Shown here one piece after another: positions 29,386 through 37,056 of a stretch of 64,000 nt of DNA. Each line of letters starts with the position of its first letter. Position 1 is the stretch's first letter. The notes beneath the pieces were generated by a model that worked only from the letters and a program-made list of their open reading frames with translations, had not been told where the DNA came from and made no database searches. The stretch spans positions 1 through 64,000 of the forward strand of contig NZ_AUDU01000056.1 of the NCBI RefSeq assembly GCF_000425625.1, read 5' to 3'. Source of the stretch: Stutzerimonas azotifigens DSM 17556. Lineage in GTDB: Bacteria; Pseudomonadota; Gammaproteobacteria; Pseudomonadales; Pseudomonadaceae. The translations under genes were made by a program, and so were the position numbers.

Positions 29386-30192
29386 TCAGCGCAGGCGGCG
29401 AACCACCAGGCCCGGTTCGCTGGAGGGGTCGACTTCGATGCGCAGCGCCCGCACGCCTTCGGCGACCAGAGCGTCGCGCCAGGCCTCGGCCCCTTCCCCG
29501 GACAGAGTAACGCGCAGCGCGCTGTCCATCCGCAGGGTACGCGCCAGCAAGGCGCTCCAGTCGGCCAAAGGCTCGGCCGGCAGCCGTGGCAGCTGCAGCT
29601 CGCCGGCCTCGCGCAGTTGGCGCAGCAGCGTACCGGCGGTCGGCAGCAGCTCGCCCAGCGCTGCGCCCGGCTCGAGGCGCTCGACCTGCAGGTAGGGCCG
29701 GCCGTTGCCGCGGGTGATGGCGTACAGCGCCACCAGCCGCTCGGGGGGCTCGGCCAGGCGCGCCAGCAGATAGGCCTGGTTGCCCTCGGGGCCGTAGAGG
29801 GTCGACTTGCCGAAGATCGAATTGGCCCACAGGCTGCTCGAACCGCAGTCGCGCCCCTCGCACCAGTACAGCAGCTCCGCACCTTCGGCCAGCAGATGCT
29901 CGCGTGCCGCGGTGAAGGCGTCCAGGCCGCTGTGGTGGTCAGGCAGACGGTAGGTGATGGCGGTCAGCATGCCGTCCGCCGTCACCTGCTGGTCCATGCG
30001 CAGCTGGCCGCCGATGCGCCGCAGCGAATCCTGCGGGTACAGGCGCTCGGCCACATGCTCCTGGCGATAGTCAGTGATTTCCGCCTGGGGGAACCGTGGC
30101 AGTTCGTCCAGATCGGCGCTGCCCGGGAAGTCCGCCGCCCAGCTATGGGCGACCAGGCACAGGAGCGGCAGCAACCGCCAGGACAGGCGCAC
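29386..30192 (-). CDS. DUF4892 domain-containing exported protein
   Basis: 268 residues with a signal peptide, MRLSWRLLPLLCLVAHSWA (translated from GTG). The mature protein begins ADFPGSADLDELPRFP. A CEGRDCGSS segment near residue 110 holds two cysteines that may pair. This matches the DUF4892 family of Pseudomonas periplasmic proteins of unknown function. The GTG at 30192 has GAGG six bases upstream and gives a normal signal peptide. A TTG four codons further out overlaps the stop of a candidate small gene. Confidence 0.8.
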   Translation of the reverse strand: MRLSWRLLPLLCLVAHSWAADFPGSADLDELPRFPQAEITDYRQEHVAERLYPQDSLRRIGGQLRMDQQVTADGMLTAITYRLPDHHSGLDAFTAAREHLLAEGAELLYWCEGRDCGSSSLWANSIFGKSTLYGPEGNQAYLLARLAEPPERLVALYAITRGNGRPYLQVERLEPGAALGELLPTAGTLLRQLREAGELQLPRLPAEPLADWSALLARTLRMDSALRVTLSGEGAEAWRDALVAEGVRALRIEVDPSSEPGLVVRRLR

Positions 30193-30200
30193 GGGCCGCC

Positions 30201-30320
30201 TCAACGGATCGGCGCCGGCTGCCCGGCCTGCTGCGCCGAACGATCCGGGCCGGCGGCCCGCATCTGCGCGGTCGTGGCCTTGCGGCCGTTCGGTGCGGCG
30301 ACGGTATGGAAGTCGGTCAT
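30201..30320 (-). CDS. candidate 39-residue protein with good ribosome-binding site
   Basis: ATG at 30320 to TGA at 30201-30203 on the minus strand encodes a 39-residue peptide beginning MTDFHTVAAPNGRKATTAQM and ending PAPIR. AAGGG stands about seven bases before the ATG. The stop lies eight bases upstream of the DUF4892 gene's GTG, so the two could be coupled. The peptide has no signal sequence or membrane helix and belongs to no family I know. The RBS and position are seen directly; that it is a true gene is inference. Confidence 0.45.
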   Translation of the reverse strand: MTDFHTVAAPNGRKATTAQMRAAGPDRSAQQAGQPAPIR

Positions 30321-30400
30321 TGGCTACCCTTCTGCTGTCCGGAGCGACAGCGTCGTGGCTGGGCCGGTTGCGGTCAAGTCGCCAGTTCTTTCGCTTCGTT

Positions 30401-31276
30401 TCAGGAGGCGTGCCGCGCGGAATGCAGAAACCCGGCCAGGCGCTCGGCGACGGCCGCGGCGCCCGCCTCGTCGTCCAGATGCAGGTGGTGTCCGCCGGGC
30501 ACGCGGTGAATCTCGAACGGCACGGCCTCGATCAGTTCGAGCGTCGCCGGCCGGTTCACCAACAGCCCCTGCTCAGCCAGCACCAGCGCGGCGGGGCACT
30601 GCACACGCGAAACGAACGCCTGGGCGTGAGCACGCGACAGGCGCAGGGCCGAGGGCAGCATCAGGCGCGCGTCGGTGCGCCAGGTGAAGCCGCCGGGCAC
30701 CGGCATCAGTCCGCGCTGTGCCAGCCGCTCCGCCGCCTCGTGGCTGACCGCGCCGACGCCCCTCATGCGGGCCTGTACCGCCTGCTCGAAGGTCGCGTAG
30801 ACCGGCTTGCGCTTGTCGTCCACCTTGAGTTGCGCCTGCAGCGCCTCGCCGAGCTTCTCCGGCGCGTCCTCAGCCTCGCCGGTGTAGGGAATGACGCCGT
30901 CGATCAGCGCCAGCCGCTCGATGCGCTCCGGCAGGGCGCCGGCCAGAATCACCGAGACGATCGCCCCCATCGAATGACCGAGCAGCGAAAAACGCTGCCA
31001 GCCGAACTGCTCGGCCGTCTGCAACACGTCGAAGGCGTAATCCCAAATGTTGTAGCCGGCCCCTGCCGGACGGTGGTCCGAGTGGCCGTGCCCCGGCAGG
31101 TCGAGGGCGACGATGCGCAGCCCCGGCAGCCGCGGCGCCAGGCGACTGAAGGTTGCGGCATTGTCCAGCCAGCCGTGCAGCGCAATTACCGGCTGGCCGT
31201 CTTCCGGGCCGTACAGGTGAGCGGCCAGTTCGATGTGTGGCAGTTCCAGGCGAACCTCTTCGACGGCCATGCTCAT
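30401..31276 (-). CDS. alpha/beta-fold hydrolase
   Basis: A 291-residue hydrolase. It has the HGWLDN oxyanion region (ALHGWLDNAATF), nucleophile Ser in LLGHSMGAI (about 105), acid near LALIDGVIPYTG, and the catalytic His in PGGHHLHLD (about 270). It is similar in layout to serine hydrolase-like proteins of unknown substrate. The ATG at 31276 follows GAGGAGTACGC, an excellent Shine-Dalgarno. It overlaps the preceding hydrolase gene by four bases (ATGA). Confidence 0.83.
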   Translation of the reverse strand: MSMAVEEVRLELPHIELAAHLYGPEDGQPVIALHGWLDNAATFSRLAPRLPGLRIVALDLPGHGHSDHRPAGAGYNIWDYAFDVLQTAEQFGWQRFSLLGHSMGAIVSVILAGALPERIERLALIDGVIPYTGEAEDAPEKLGEALQAQLKVDDKRKPVYATFEQAVQARMRGVGAVSHEAAERLAQRGLMPVPGGFTWRTDARLMLPSALRLSRAHAQAFVSRVQCPAALVLAEQGLLVNRPATLELIEAVPFEIHRVPGGHHLHLDDEAGAAAVAERLAGFLHSARHAS

Positions 31277-32082
31277 GCGTACTCCTCGTCCAGCGGCGCG
31301 TCCGTCCAGCGCAGGCACAGCTGGCGGATCATTTCTGCGGTCTGTTGCGGGCGCTCAAGCGGGAACATGTGCCCGCCCGACATCTCCAGCGCCTGGCCGG
31401 CCGGCATCAGGCGCACCAGCCAGCCATGGTGCGGCAGGATCACCCGGCTCCGGCGGCCGCGCACCAGGGCCAGCGGGACCTTCATCGCGATGGGCCAGCC
31501 GGGCGTGCGGTGGGGAAAGCTGCGGTAGATGCGCATCTCGATCTCCGGCTCAAAGCGCAAGCGCAGCTGTTCGCCATCGGGTGCCAGCCCATGTTCGAGG
31601 TAGGCCTCCAGGCAATCGGGATCGAAGCTGCGGAACAGCGTCTTGCCGGCGAAGTAATCGCGCGCGCGGGCCAGATCCGGAAAGCACTCGCGGCGGCCTT
31701 CGGTGCGCCCGGCCGGAGTCAGCCGGTCGATGAAGCCGAGGCGCTTGGCCAGCCACACCAGCGTCTGGTCAGCCCAGGTGACCACCGGCGAGTCGAGCAT
31801 CACCACCCCGCGGTACAGCTCCGGGCGGCGCAGGGCGGCGTGGTAGTGCAGCACGCCGCCGAGCGAATGGCCGACGCCGATGACCGGCTCGGCGCGCCCT
31901 GCCAGGTGATGGATGAGTTCGTCGACCAGCCGCTGCCAGTTGTCCTCCACCGGAAAGCGAGGGTCGTGGCCGTGCCGGTCGAGGCACTCGATCCGGAAGT
32001 CGGGCGCCAGCGCCTCGAACAGCTTTCGATAGGTGCCCGACGGGAAACCGTTGGCGTGAGCGAAGAAAAGAGTCTGGGACAT
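31273..32082 (-). CDS. alpha/beta-fold hydrolase, second of a tandem pair
   Basis: A 269-residue hydrolase beginning MSQTLFFAHANGFPSGTYRK. The nucleophile elbow is GVGHSLGGVLHYH and the catalytic His lies in MSGGHMFPLE. HANGFPSGTY is typical of a subgroup of uncharacterised proteobacterial alpha/beta hydrolases. It is only distantly similar to the next hydrolase downstream, with which it overlaps by ATGA, so the pair is probably co-translated but not a recent duplication. No strong ribosome-binding site precedes the ATG. Confidence 0.82.
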   Translation of the reverse strand: MSQTLFFAHANGFPSGTYRKLFEALAPDFRIECLDRHGHDPRFPVEDNWQRLVDELIHHLAGRAEPVIGVGHSLGGVLHYHAALRRPELYRGVVMLDSPVVTWADQTLVWLAKRLGFIDRLTPAGRTEGRRECFPDLARARDYFAGKTLFRSFDPDCLEAYLEHGLAPDGEQLRLRFEPEIEMRIYRSFPHRTPGWPIAMKVPLALVRGRRSRVILPHHGWLVRLMPAGQALEMSGGHMFPLERPQQTAEMIRQLCLRWTDAPLDEEYA

Positions 32083-32204
32083 GGGTTGGGACAGCGCGCG
32101 CAGGGACGGCCATTGTCGGGCAGGCCGTCGTCGCGCGGCAATCGGCATGGCCCGCCGGATGACGGGCACACCGGCCAATTGCGGCGTCAGGCCTGCCAGT
32201 GCCC

Positions 32205-32651
32205 TCACGGGCGGCGTGGCGCGTTCTCGCCCAGCGGCACGATAGCCACCGTCAGTCGCGAGATGCAGCTCGGCTTGCCGTCCTCGCCGCACAGGCGGAT
32301 GTCCCAGACGTGGGTGGAACGGCCAAGGTGCACCGGACGGCACACCGCGGTGACGCGCCCGCTGCGCAGGCCACGCAGGTGGTTGGCGTTGACCTCCAGG
32401 CCGACGCAGTAGTACCGCGCGGTATCGATGCACAGGTAGCTGGCGGTGGAGCCGACGGTCTCGGCGAGCACCACCGAGGCGCCGCCGTGCAACAGGCCGT
32501 AGGGCTGATGGGTCCGCGAATCGACCGGCATGCTCGCGGCGAGCGAATCGTCGTCGACCTGCTCGAAGCGAATGTCCAGCACTTCGCCGATGGTGTTCCT
32601 GAGGTTGTCGTTGAGCTGTGCCAGCTCGGGTTGACGTTGCCAGATGGCCAA
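32205..32651 (-). CDS. hotdog-fold thioesterase (PaaI / YdiI type)
   Basis: 148 residues. The hotdog helix is YGLLHGGASVVLAETVGSTA, with the catalytic acid Glu after HGGASVVLA. The second motif is LEVNANHLRGLRSGRVTA. This matches the 1,4-dihydroxy-2-naphthoyl-CoA/PaaI-like group acting on aryl- or acyl-CoA. It lies upstream of two alpha/beta hydrolases on the same strand, suggesting a shared ester or thioester role, but nothing defines the substrate. Confidence 0.85.
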   Translation of the reverse strand: MAIWQRQPELAQLNDNLRNTIGEVLDIRFEQVDDDSLAASMPVDSRTHQPYGLLHGGASVVLAETVGSTASYLCIDTARYYCVGLEVNANHLRGLRSGRVTAVCRPVHLGRSTHVWDIRLCGEDGKPSCISRLTVAIVPLGENAPRRP

Positions 32652-32695
32652 GGGGTCTCTCCTTTCGTTGTTGTTGTTCGTGGCCGCGGGTGCCG

Positions 32696-33157
32696 CTACC
32701 GGCCCGGATGACGCAGCGCCACCAGGTGCATGAGCCCCGCGGCGCAGGCCTCGCCTTCCAGTTCGGCCAGACTGCCGGTGGCCATGGGCAGCGGGTTGTC
32801 CCGATGTCCGTGCACCAGCCAGCCGCCGAGCAGGCCGACGAAGGGCTGGTGGGTGACGATCAGCAGGTTCTGCTCCGGGCGCCGATCGAGGTAGAGCATG
32901 GCTTCGCGCAGGTCCGATTCGGGACGAACCCAGGGCACCGTCTCGAAGGCACCCTCATAGCCGATCGCCCGGCATGCTTCCTCGGCCGTCTGCTGGGCGC
33001 GGACATAAGGGCTGGCCAGCACCACGTCCAGTGCACAGCCCTGCAGGTGAACGGCCGACCGCCGCGCCTCGAGGCGGCCGATATCGGTCAGATTGCGCTC
33101 GGCGTCGCTGCGTGCGCGCGGCTCCGCCTGTCCATGACGCAGCAACCAGAGCTTCAC
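32696..33157 (-). CDS. sixA: phosphohistidine phosphatase SixA
   Basis: A 153-residue histidine-phosphatase-fold protein. The catalytic RHG motif is at LLRHGQAEPRA (residues 5-15), and the second His lies in LLIVTHQPFVG. The E. coli protein dephosphorylates histidine phosphocarriers, notably the nitrogen-related phosphotransferase system. It starts inside the stop of the DUF4389 gene (ATGA), so both are in one operon after gpsA. Confidence 0.88.
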   Translation of the reverse strand: MKLWLLRHGQAEPRARSDAERNLTDIGRLEARRSAVHLQGCALDVVLASPYVRAQQTAEEACRAIGYEGAFETVPWVRPESDLREAMLYLDRRPEQNLLIVTHQPFVGLLGGWLVHGHRDNPLPMATGSLAELEGEACAAGLMHLVALRHPGR

Positions 33158-33495
33158 GGGATGTTGCCCTCCTCCCTCCGCGGCGCGGGCTCGACCACCA
33201 CGTCGAGCACCTCGAGGTCGGCCGGACGCGGGGTTGGCCAGTCGGACATCGGCCAGGGCTTGCGATCGGTGTTGTAGGTGGCATAGCGGCCGATCTGCGC
33301 CACGTACTGGCTCAGGCTGTCGCCGAAGCGCTGCAGGGCATCGCTCGGCTGGCCGTTGACCAGCCGCGATATCAGCTGCAGCACCACCACGGCCAGCAGG
33401 ACGATCTCGGCCAGTTGCCAGACGAAGAAGAACACGAGCGTCCAGAGCACCCTGAACGCCAGGGCTTCGCGGTCGGTGTGGCGGGCATCTTTCAT
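33154..33495 (-). CDS. DUF4389 membrane protein
   Basis: 113 residues. One or two membrane helices lie at about 12-45 (LAFRVLWTLVFFFVWQLAEIVLLA...). A conserved amphipathic stretch QRFGDSLSQYVAQIGRYATYN follows, then a proline-rich hydrophilic tail. This matches the DUF4389 family of unknown function. The ATG at 33495 is preceded by GGAGAAAAGCC. It sits between gpsA and sixA, with the latter overlapping by four bases. Confidence 0.82.
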   Translation of the reverse strand: MKDARHTDREALAFRVLWTLVFFFVWQLAEIVLLAVVVLQLISRLVNGQPSDALQRFGDSLSQYVAQIGRYATYNTDRKPWPMSDWPTPRPADLEVLDVVVEPAPRREEGNIP

Positions 33496-33515
33496 GGCTT
33501 TTCTCCAGCGAAGAA

Positions 33516-34541
33516 TCAGGCGAATCCGTCTGCGGAAATGAAATCGACGTCGGTCTTCGGCTCGCCGCGCATCAGCATCTCGATGACCTGTTCGAGGGTA
33601 CGCCCCTCGAACAGCACGGCATGCAGACCCGCGACCAGCGGCATGTAGACCTGCTCCTGCTCGGCCTTGCCCTTGAGCACCTTCAGCGTATTCACCCCTT
33701 CGGCGACTTCGCCAAGGCGCGACACCGCCTGCTCGAGCGTCAGCCCCTCGCCCAGCGCGTAACCGACCTGGAAGTTGCGGCTCTTGGGCGACGTGCAGGT
33801 GACGATGAGGTCTCCGACACCGGCCAGACCGAGAAAGGTCATCGGGTTGGCGCCGAGCTTGACGGCGAAGCGGGTCATTTCGGCCAGCGCGCGGGTGATC
33901 AGCATGCTCTTGGTGTTTTCCCCCATGCCGAGCGCCGCGCCCATGCCGGCCATGATCGCGTAGACGTTCTTCAGGGCGCCGCCGAGCTCGACGCCGAAGC
34001 GATCCTGGCTGGCGTAGACGCGGAAGGTCCGCCCGTGCAGCACCGCCTGCACATTGCGGCACAGCGCCTCGTCGGGGCTGGCGATGACGGTCGCGGTGAG
34101 CGCGTGTTCGGCCACCTCGCGCGCCAGGTTTGGCCCCGACAGCACGCCGATGCGGGCCTGGGGGGCGATCTCGGCGAGAATCTCGCTCATCAGCTTGAAG
34201 CCCTCGGCCTCGATCCCCTTGGTGGTGCTTACCAGCTGCTTGCCGGCGAGCAGGCCGGCGACCGGCTGCAGGGCGCTGCGCAGCGCGCTGGAGGGCAAGG
34301 CGACGAAGATCAGCTCGCAGGCCTCGACCGTGGCGGCCAGGTCGGTCACCGGCTCGACGCCGTCCAGCACGGTCACGCCCTTCAGATAGCGCGGGTTCTG
34401 CCGCTCCGTCCGAATGGCCTGCGCCTGCGCCGGATCACGCATCCAGAGCCGCGCGCCATGGCCGTTCTCGACCAGGAGATTGGCGATGGCGGTACCGAAA
34501 CTGCCGCCGCCAAGCACTGCGATGGGTTGCTGTCGAGTCAT
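33516..34541 (-). CDS. gpsA: NAD(P)-dependent glycerol-3-phosphate dehydrogenase GpsA
   Basis: A cytoplasmic enzyme reducing dihydroxyacetone phosphate to sn-glycerol 3-phosphate for phospholipids. It has 341 aa. The dinucleotide motif is [13 protein letters not shown] (8-20), followed by STTKGIE and [11 protein letters not shown]. The substrate site includes the catalytic Lys in ALKNVYAI and the [14 protein letters not shown] segment. It is the first gene of the gpsA-DUF4389-sixA operon. The ATG at 34541 fits the family start. Confidence 0.95.
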   Translation of the reverse strand: MTRQQPIAVLGGGSFGTAIANLLVENGHGARLWMRDPAQAQAIRTERQNPRYLKGVTVLDGVEPVTDLAATVEACELIFVALPSSALRSALQPVAGLLAGKQLVSTTKGIEAEGFKLMSEILAEIAPQARIGVLSGPNLAREVAEHALTATVIASPDEALCRNVQAVLHGRTFRVYASQDRFGVELGGALKNVYAIMAGMGAALGMGENTKSMLITRALAEMTRFAVKLGANPMTFLGLAGVGDLIVTCTSPKSRNFQVGYALGEGLTLEQAVSRLGEVAEGVNTLKVLKGKAEQEQVYMPLVAGLHAVLFEGRTLEQVIEMLMRGEPKTDVDFISADGFA

Positions 34542-34672
34542 GGAATATCCGTCTGGCCTACTGGCAATGAGCGGCATTATACGTTCCATGCCCGCCCCGG
34601 CCAGCGCTCGCGCGTCCCTCCTTGGGACCATACCGGGACCACGCGCACCCGCATTTCCGACCCTCAGAAACG

Positions 34673-34701
34673 CTGAAAGCCCCGGAATACGGGGCTTTCA
34701 G
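34673..34701 (-). terminator. hairpin downstream of tRNA-Ser
   Basis: CTGAAAGCCCC-GTATTCC-GGGGCTTTCAG (minus strand) is a perfect 11-bp stem starting 10 nt after the encoded CCA. It probably terminates the single-tRNA transcript and protects it from 3' processing; the T-run after the stem is short. Confidence 0.8.
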
Positions 34702-34710
34702 TCAGAGATA

Positions 34711-34800
34711 TGGCGGAGGCGGTGAGATTCGAACTCACGGAAGAGTTTCCCCTTCGGCGGTTTTCAAGACCGCTGCCTTCAACCACTCGGCCACACCTCC
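34711..34800 (-). tRNA. tRNA-Ser (anticodon TGA)
   Basis: A class II tRNA of 90 nt including an encoded CCA (TGG at 34711-34713 on the plus strand). The acceptor stem GGAGGTG pairs with CGCCTCC. The anticodon loop reads CTTGAAA, giving TGA, which decodes UCN serine codons. A long variable arm (CGAAGGGGAAACTCTTCCG region) and T-arm GTTCGAATC complete the fold. It is transcribed away from yccA as a single-gene unit. Confidence 0.97.
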
Positions 34801-34815
34801 GCACATGCGGCCGGC

Positions 34816-34843
34816 ATACTACCGGATCGAAACACACTGTCAA
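34816..34843 (-). promoter_or_regulatory. promoter of tRNA-Ser
   Basis: On the minus strand, a perfect -35 TTGACA (34838-34843), a 16-nt spacer and -10 TAGTAT (34816-34821) stand about 15 nt before the tRNA 5' end. This is the best sigma70 match in the window. Confidence 0.85.
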
Positions 34844-34872
34844 ACACTGCGACTGGCTACGCCAGGGGCCTC

Positions 34873-34881
34873 TGTTATGAT
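34873..34881 (+). promoter_or_regulatory. extended -10 promoter of yccA
   Basis: TGT followed by TATGAT (34876-34881) about 45 nt upstream of the yccA ATG makes an extended -10. No good -35 is present at 17 nt. Confidence 0.55.
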
Positions 34882-34926
34882 CGCGGAAAGTCATCCTGGC
34901 TTCGTTTCGAGAAGGAGAGTTTGTCC

Positions 34927-35595
34927 ATGCACGAACATGAATATGCACTGAGTCATGCTCAAACGGGGCAGAGGGAAGTCAGCCGGGTGCTGCGCAACAC
35001 CTACGGGCTGCTCGGCATGACGCTGGCCTTCAGCGCCCTGGTCGCCTACCTAGCCATGCAGGCCAACGCGGCGTATCCGAACATCTTCGTGGTGTTGATC
35101 GGCTTCTACGGCCTGTTCTTCCTTACCGCCAAGCTGCGCAACTCGGTCTGGGGCCTGGTTTCCACCTTCGCCCTCACCGGCTTCATGGGCTACACGCTCG
35201 GGCCGATCCTCAACCTCTACCTGGGGATGGCGAACGGCGGCGAACTGGTGACCTCCGCGCTGGCCATGACTGCCCTGGTGTTCTTCGGGCTATCCGCCTA
35301 CGTGCTGACCACCCGCAAGGACATGAGCTTCCTCGGCGGCTTCATCACCGCCGGATTCTTCGTGCTGCTGGGGGCGATGCTGATCAGCTTCTTCTTCCAG
35401 GTGCCGGGGCTGCAGCTGGCGATCAGTGCCGGCTTCGTGCTGTTCTCCTCGGTGTGCATCCTGTTCCAGACCAGCGCGATCATCCATGGCGGCGAGCGCA
35501 ACTACATCATGGCGACCATCGCCCTGTATGTATCCATCTACAACCTGTTCCTGAGCCTGCTGCAACTGCTCGGCATCTTCGGCAGCGACGACTGA
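34927..35595 (+). CDS. yccA: Bax inhibitor-1 family protein YccA
   Basis: An inner-membrane protein of 222 residues with seven predicted helices, starting at about residue 28. In E. coli YccA is a substrate and modulator of the FtsH protease. Family features include the N-terminal [19 protein letters not shown] and the C-terminal [16 protein letters not shown] block, close to the usual C-terminal aspartates (GSDD end). The ATG at 34927 has GGAGAG seven bases upstream; the in-frame TTG at 34921 is less likely. Confidence 0.92.
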   Translation: MHEHEYALSHAQTGQREVSRVLRNTYGLLGMTLAFSALVAYLAMQANAAYPNIFVVLIGFYGLFFLTAKLRNSVWGLVSTFALTGFMGYTLGPILNLYLGMANGGELVTSALAMTALVFFGLSAYVLTTRKDMSFLGGFITAGFFVLLGAMLISFFFQVPGLQLAISAGFVLFSSVCILFQTSAIIHGGERNYIMATIALYVSIYNLFLSLLQLLGIFGSDD

Positions 35596-35613
35596 TCCTC
35601 GCTGCGCGCCGCG

Positions 35614-35647
35614 AAGCCCGCCCACCGTCCAGGTCGGCGGGCTTTTT
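35614..35647 (+). terminator. intrinsic terminator of yccA
   Basis: GCCCGCC and GGCGGGC form a stem around a 13-nt loop that itself contains ACC/GGT pairs, followed by TTTTT, 20 nt after the yccA stop. It separates yccA from the tus operon. Confidence 0.85.
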
Positions 35648-35673
35648 CATGCGACTGGCGTATCATGGCGACC

Positions 35674-36066
35674 ATGAAATTCACCCTCGCCCTCTTCTCC
35701 GCCCCCACCTCGCCGGCTTCGCGCCGGGCGCTTCGCTTCGCCGAGGCGGCGCTGGCCGGCGGGCATGAAATCGTACGGATCTTCTTCTACCAGGAAGGCG
35801 TGCACGGCGCCTCAGCGAACCTGGTGACGCCGCAGGACGAGCCCGACCTGGCCCGGCAGTGGCAGGACTTCATCACCGCCCACGGGCTCGACGGCGTGGT
35901 CTGCATCGCCGCCGCGCTGCGCCGGGGCGTGCTCGACGGGCAGGAAGCGCGGCGTTATGCGCGCCCCGCGGCGAACGTCGCCAGCGGCTGGGCCTTGTCC
36001 GGGCTGGGGCAGTTGCACGAGGCCGTGCAGCAATCCGACCGGCTGGTCTGCTTCGGAGGCCCGTGA
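35674..36066 (+). CDS. tusD: sulfurtransferase complex subunit TusD
   Basis: A subunit of the TusBCD sulfur-relay complex, which takes sulfur from TusA and passes it to TusE for 2-thiolation of tRNA wobble uridine. It has 130 residues. The DsrE fold carries the persulfide cysteine Cys77 in GVVCIAAALRRG, equivalent to E. coli Cys78. I start at the ATG at 35674 (MKFTLALFSAP); an ATG three codons upstream is not in the family. The stop shares one base with the tusC start (TGATG). Confidence 0.92.
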   Translation: MKFTLALFSAPTSPASRRALRFAEAALAGGHEIVRIFFYQEGVHGASANLVTPQDEPDLARQWQDFITAHGLDGVVCIAAALRRGVLDGQEARRYARPAANVASGWALSGLGQLHEAVQQSDRLVCFGGP

Positions 36067-36425
36067 TGGCGCGCTCGCTGCTGCTCATCGCCAGGCAGGC
36101 GCCCTGGAGCGGCCTGGCCGCGCGCGAGGCGCTGGATATCGTGCTGGCCGGCGGCGCCTTCGACCTGCCAATGGCCATGCTCTTTCTCGATGACGGGGTG
36201 TTCCAGCTGGCCGCCGCGCAGCAACCGGCGGCCGTGCAGCAGAAGGACCTGACGGCGAACCTGCAGGCGCTGCAGCTGTTCGGTGTCGAGGAGCTCTATG
36301 CCGCAGGGCGCAGCCTACGCGAGCGCGGCCTGGCCGAGGACGCCCTGGGGCTGCCGGTCCGGCTGCTGGACGACGCCGAGCTGACGGCCCTGCTCGACCG
36401 TTTCGACGAGGTGATCACGCTCTGA
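36066..36425 (+). CDS. tusC: sulfurtransferase complex subunit TusC
   Basis: The non-catalytic DsrF-like subunit of the TusBCD heterohexamer, 119 residues. It starts MARSLLLIARQAPWSG, and the C-terminus RLLDDAELTALLDRFDEVITL is typical. There is no conserved active cysteine, as expected. It overlaps tusD and tusB by one base each (TGATG), so tusD-C-B form one translationally coupled unit. Confidence 0.9.
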   Translation: MARSLLLIARQAPWSGLAAREALDIVLAGGAFDLPMAMLFLDDGVFQLAAAQQPAAVQQKDLTANLQALQLFGVEELYAAGRSLRERGLAEDALGLPVRLLDDAELTALLDRFDEVITL

Positions 36426-36724
36426 TGGCCACACTCCACGTACTCAGCCATTCGCCCTTCGCCGACTCACGCCTGGACAGCTGCCTGGTGCTGATGAGCG
36501 TGCGCGACGGTCTGCTGCTCTCGGGCGACGCGGTCTATGCACTGCAGCCGGGCAGCGCCCCCCACGCCGCGCTTCGCACGCGTCCCGCCGGCGCCCGGCT
36601 CTACGCCCTAGAGGAAGACGTGCGCGCCCGCGCGCTGTCGGCAGGCGACGACGTCGAACTGATCGACTATCCTCGCTTCGTCGAACTGGCCGGCGAGTTC
36701 GACCGGGTGAACAGTTGGCTATGA
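36425..36724 (+). CDS. tusB: sulfurtransferase complex subunit TusB
   Basis: The DsrH-like subunit, 99 residues, beginning MATLHVLSHSPF and ending EFDRVNSWL. SGDAVYAL and LSAGDDVELIDYPRFVELA are family features. It completes the TusBCD set and overlaps tusE by four bases (ATGA). Confidence 0.9.
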   Translation: MATLHVLSHSPFADSRLDSCLVLMSVRDGLLLSGDAVYALQPGSAPHAALRTRPAGARLYALEEDVRARALSAGDDVELIDYPRFVELAGEFDRVNSWL

Positions 36725-37056
36725 GCGAACTGCATGTCGACGGCCGCACCGTGCCGGTGGATGAAGAAGGCTTCCTGGTGGAACTCTCCGACTGGTCCGA
36801 GGCCGTGGCCTGCGTACTGGCCGAGCGCGAAGGCCTGGTGCTGGAAGCCGAGCACTGGGAGGTCCTGCACCTGCTCCGGCGCTTCTACGCCGAGTTCCAG
36901 CTGTCTCCAGCGACGCGCCCGCTGATTCGCTACACGGCCCAGCAGCTCGGCCCGGACAAGGGCAACAGCCTGCATCTCAACCGCCTGTTCAAGGGCACGC
37001 CGGCCAAGCTCGCGGCGAAACTGGCCGGCCTGCCTAAACCGAGTAACTGCCTATGA
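36721..37056 (+). CDS. tusE: sulfur carrier TusE (DsrC family)
   Basis: Accepts persulfide sulfur from TusBCD and gives it to MnmA, which is encoded in this window at 57.5 kb. It has 111 residues. The C-terminal arm ends PKPSNCL, carrying the penultimate catalytic cysteine Cys110. Only this cysteine is in the DsrC arm; the second DsrC cysteine used in dissimilatory sulfite reduction is absent (the upstream Cys31 is outside the arm). This marks a TusE rather than a DsrC. The ATG at 36721 overlaps the tusB stop. Confidence 0.93.
   Translation: MSELHVDGRTVPVDEEGFLVELSDWSEAVACVLAEREGLVLEAEHWEVLHLLRRFYAEFQLSPATRPLIRYTAQQLGPDKGNSLHLNRLFKGTPAKLAAKLAGLPKPSNCL

Noticed and set aside
32083-32204. Extension of the second alpha/beta hydrolase upstream of its ATG
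   Set aside because: The frame stays open, but the added residues are arginine-rich and not part of the hydrolase fold.
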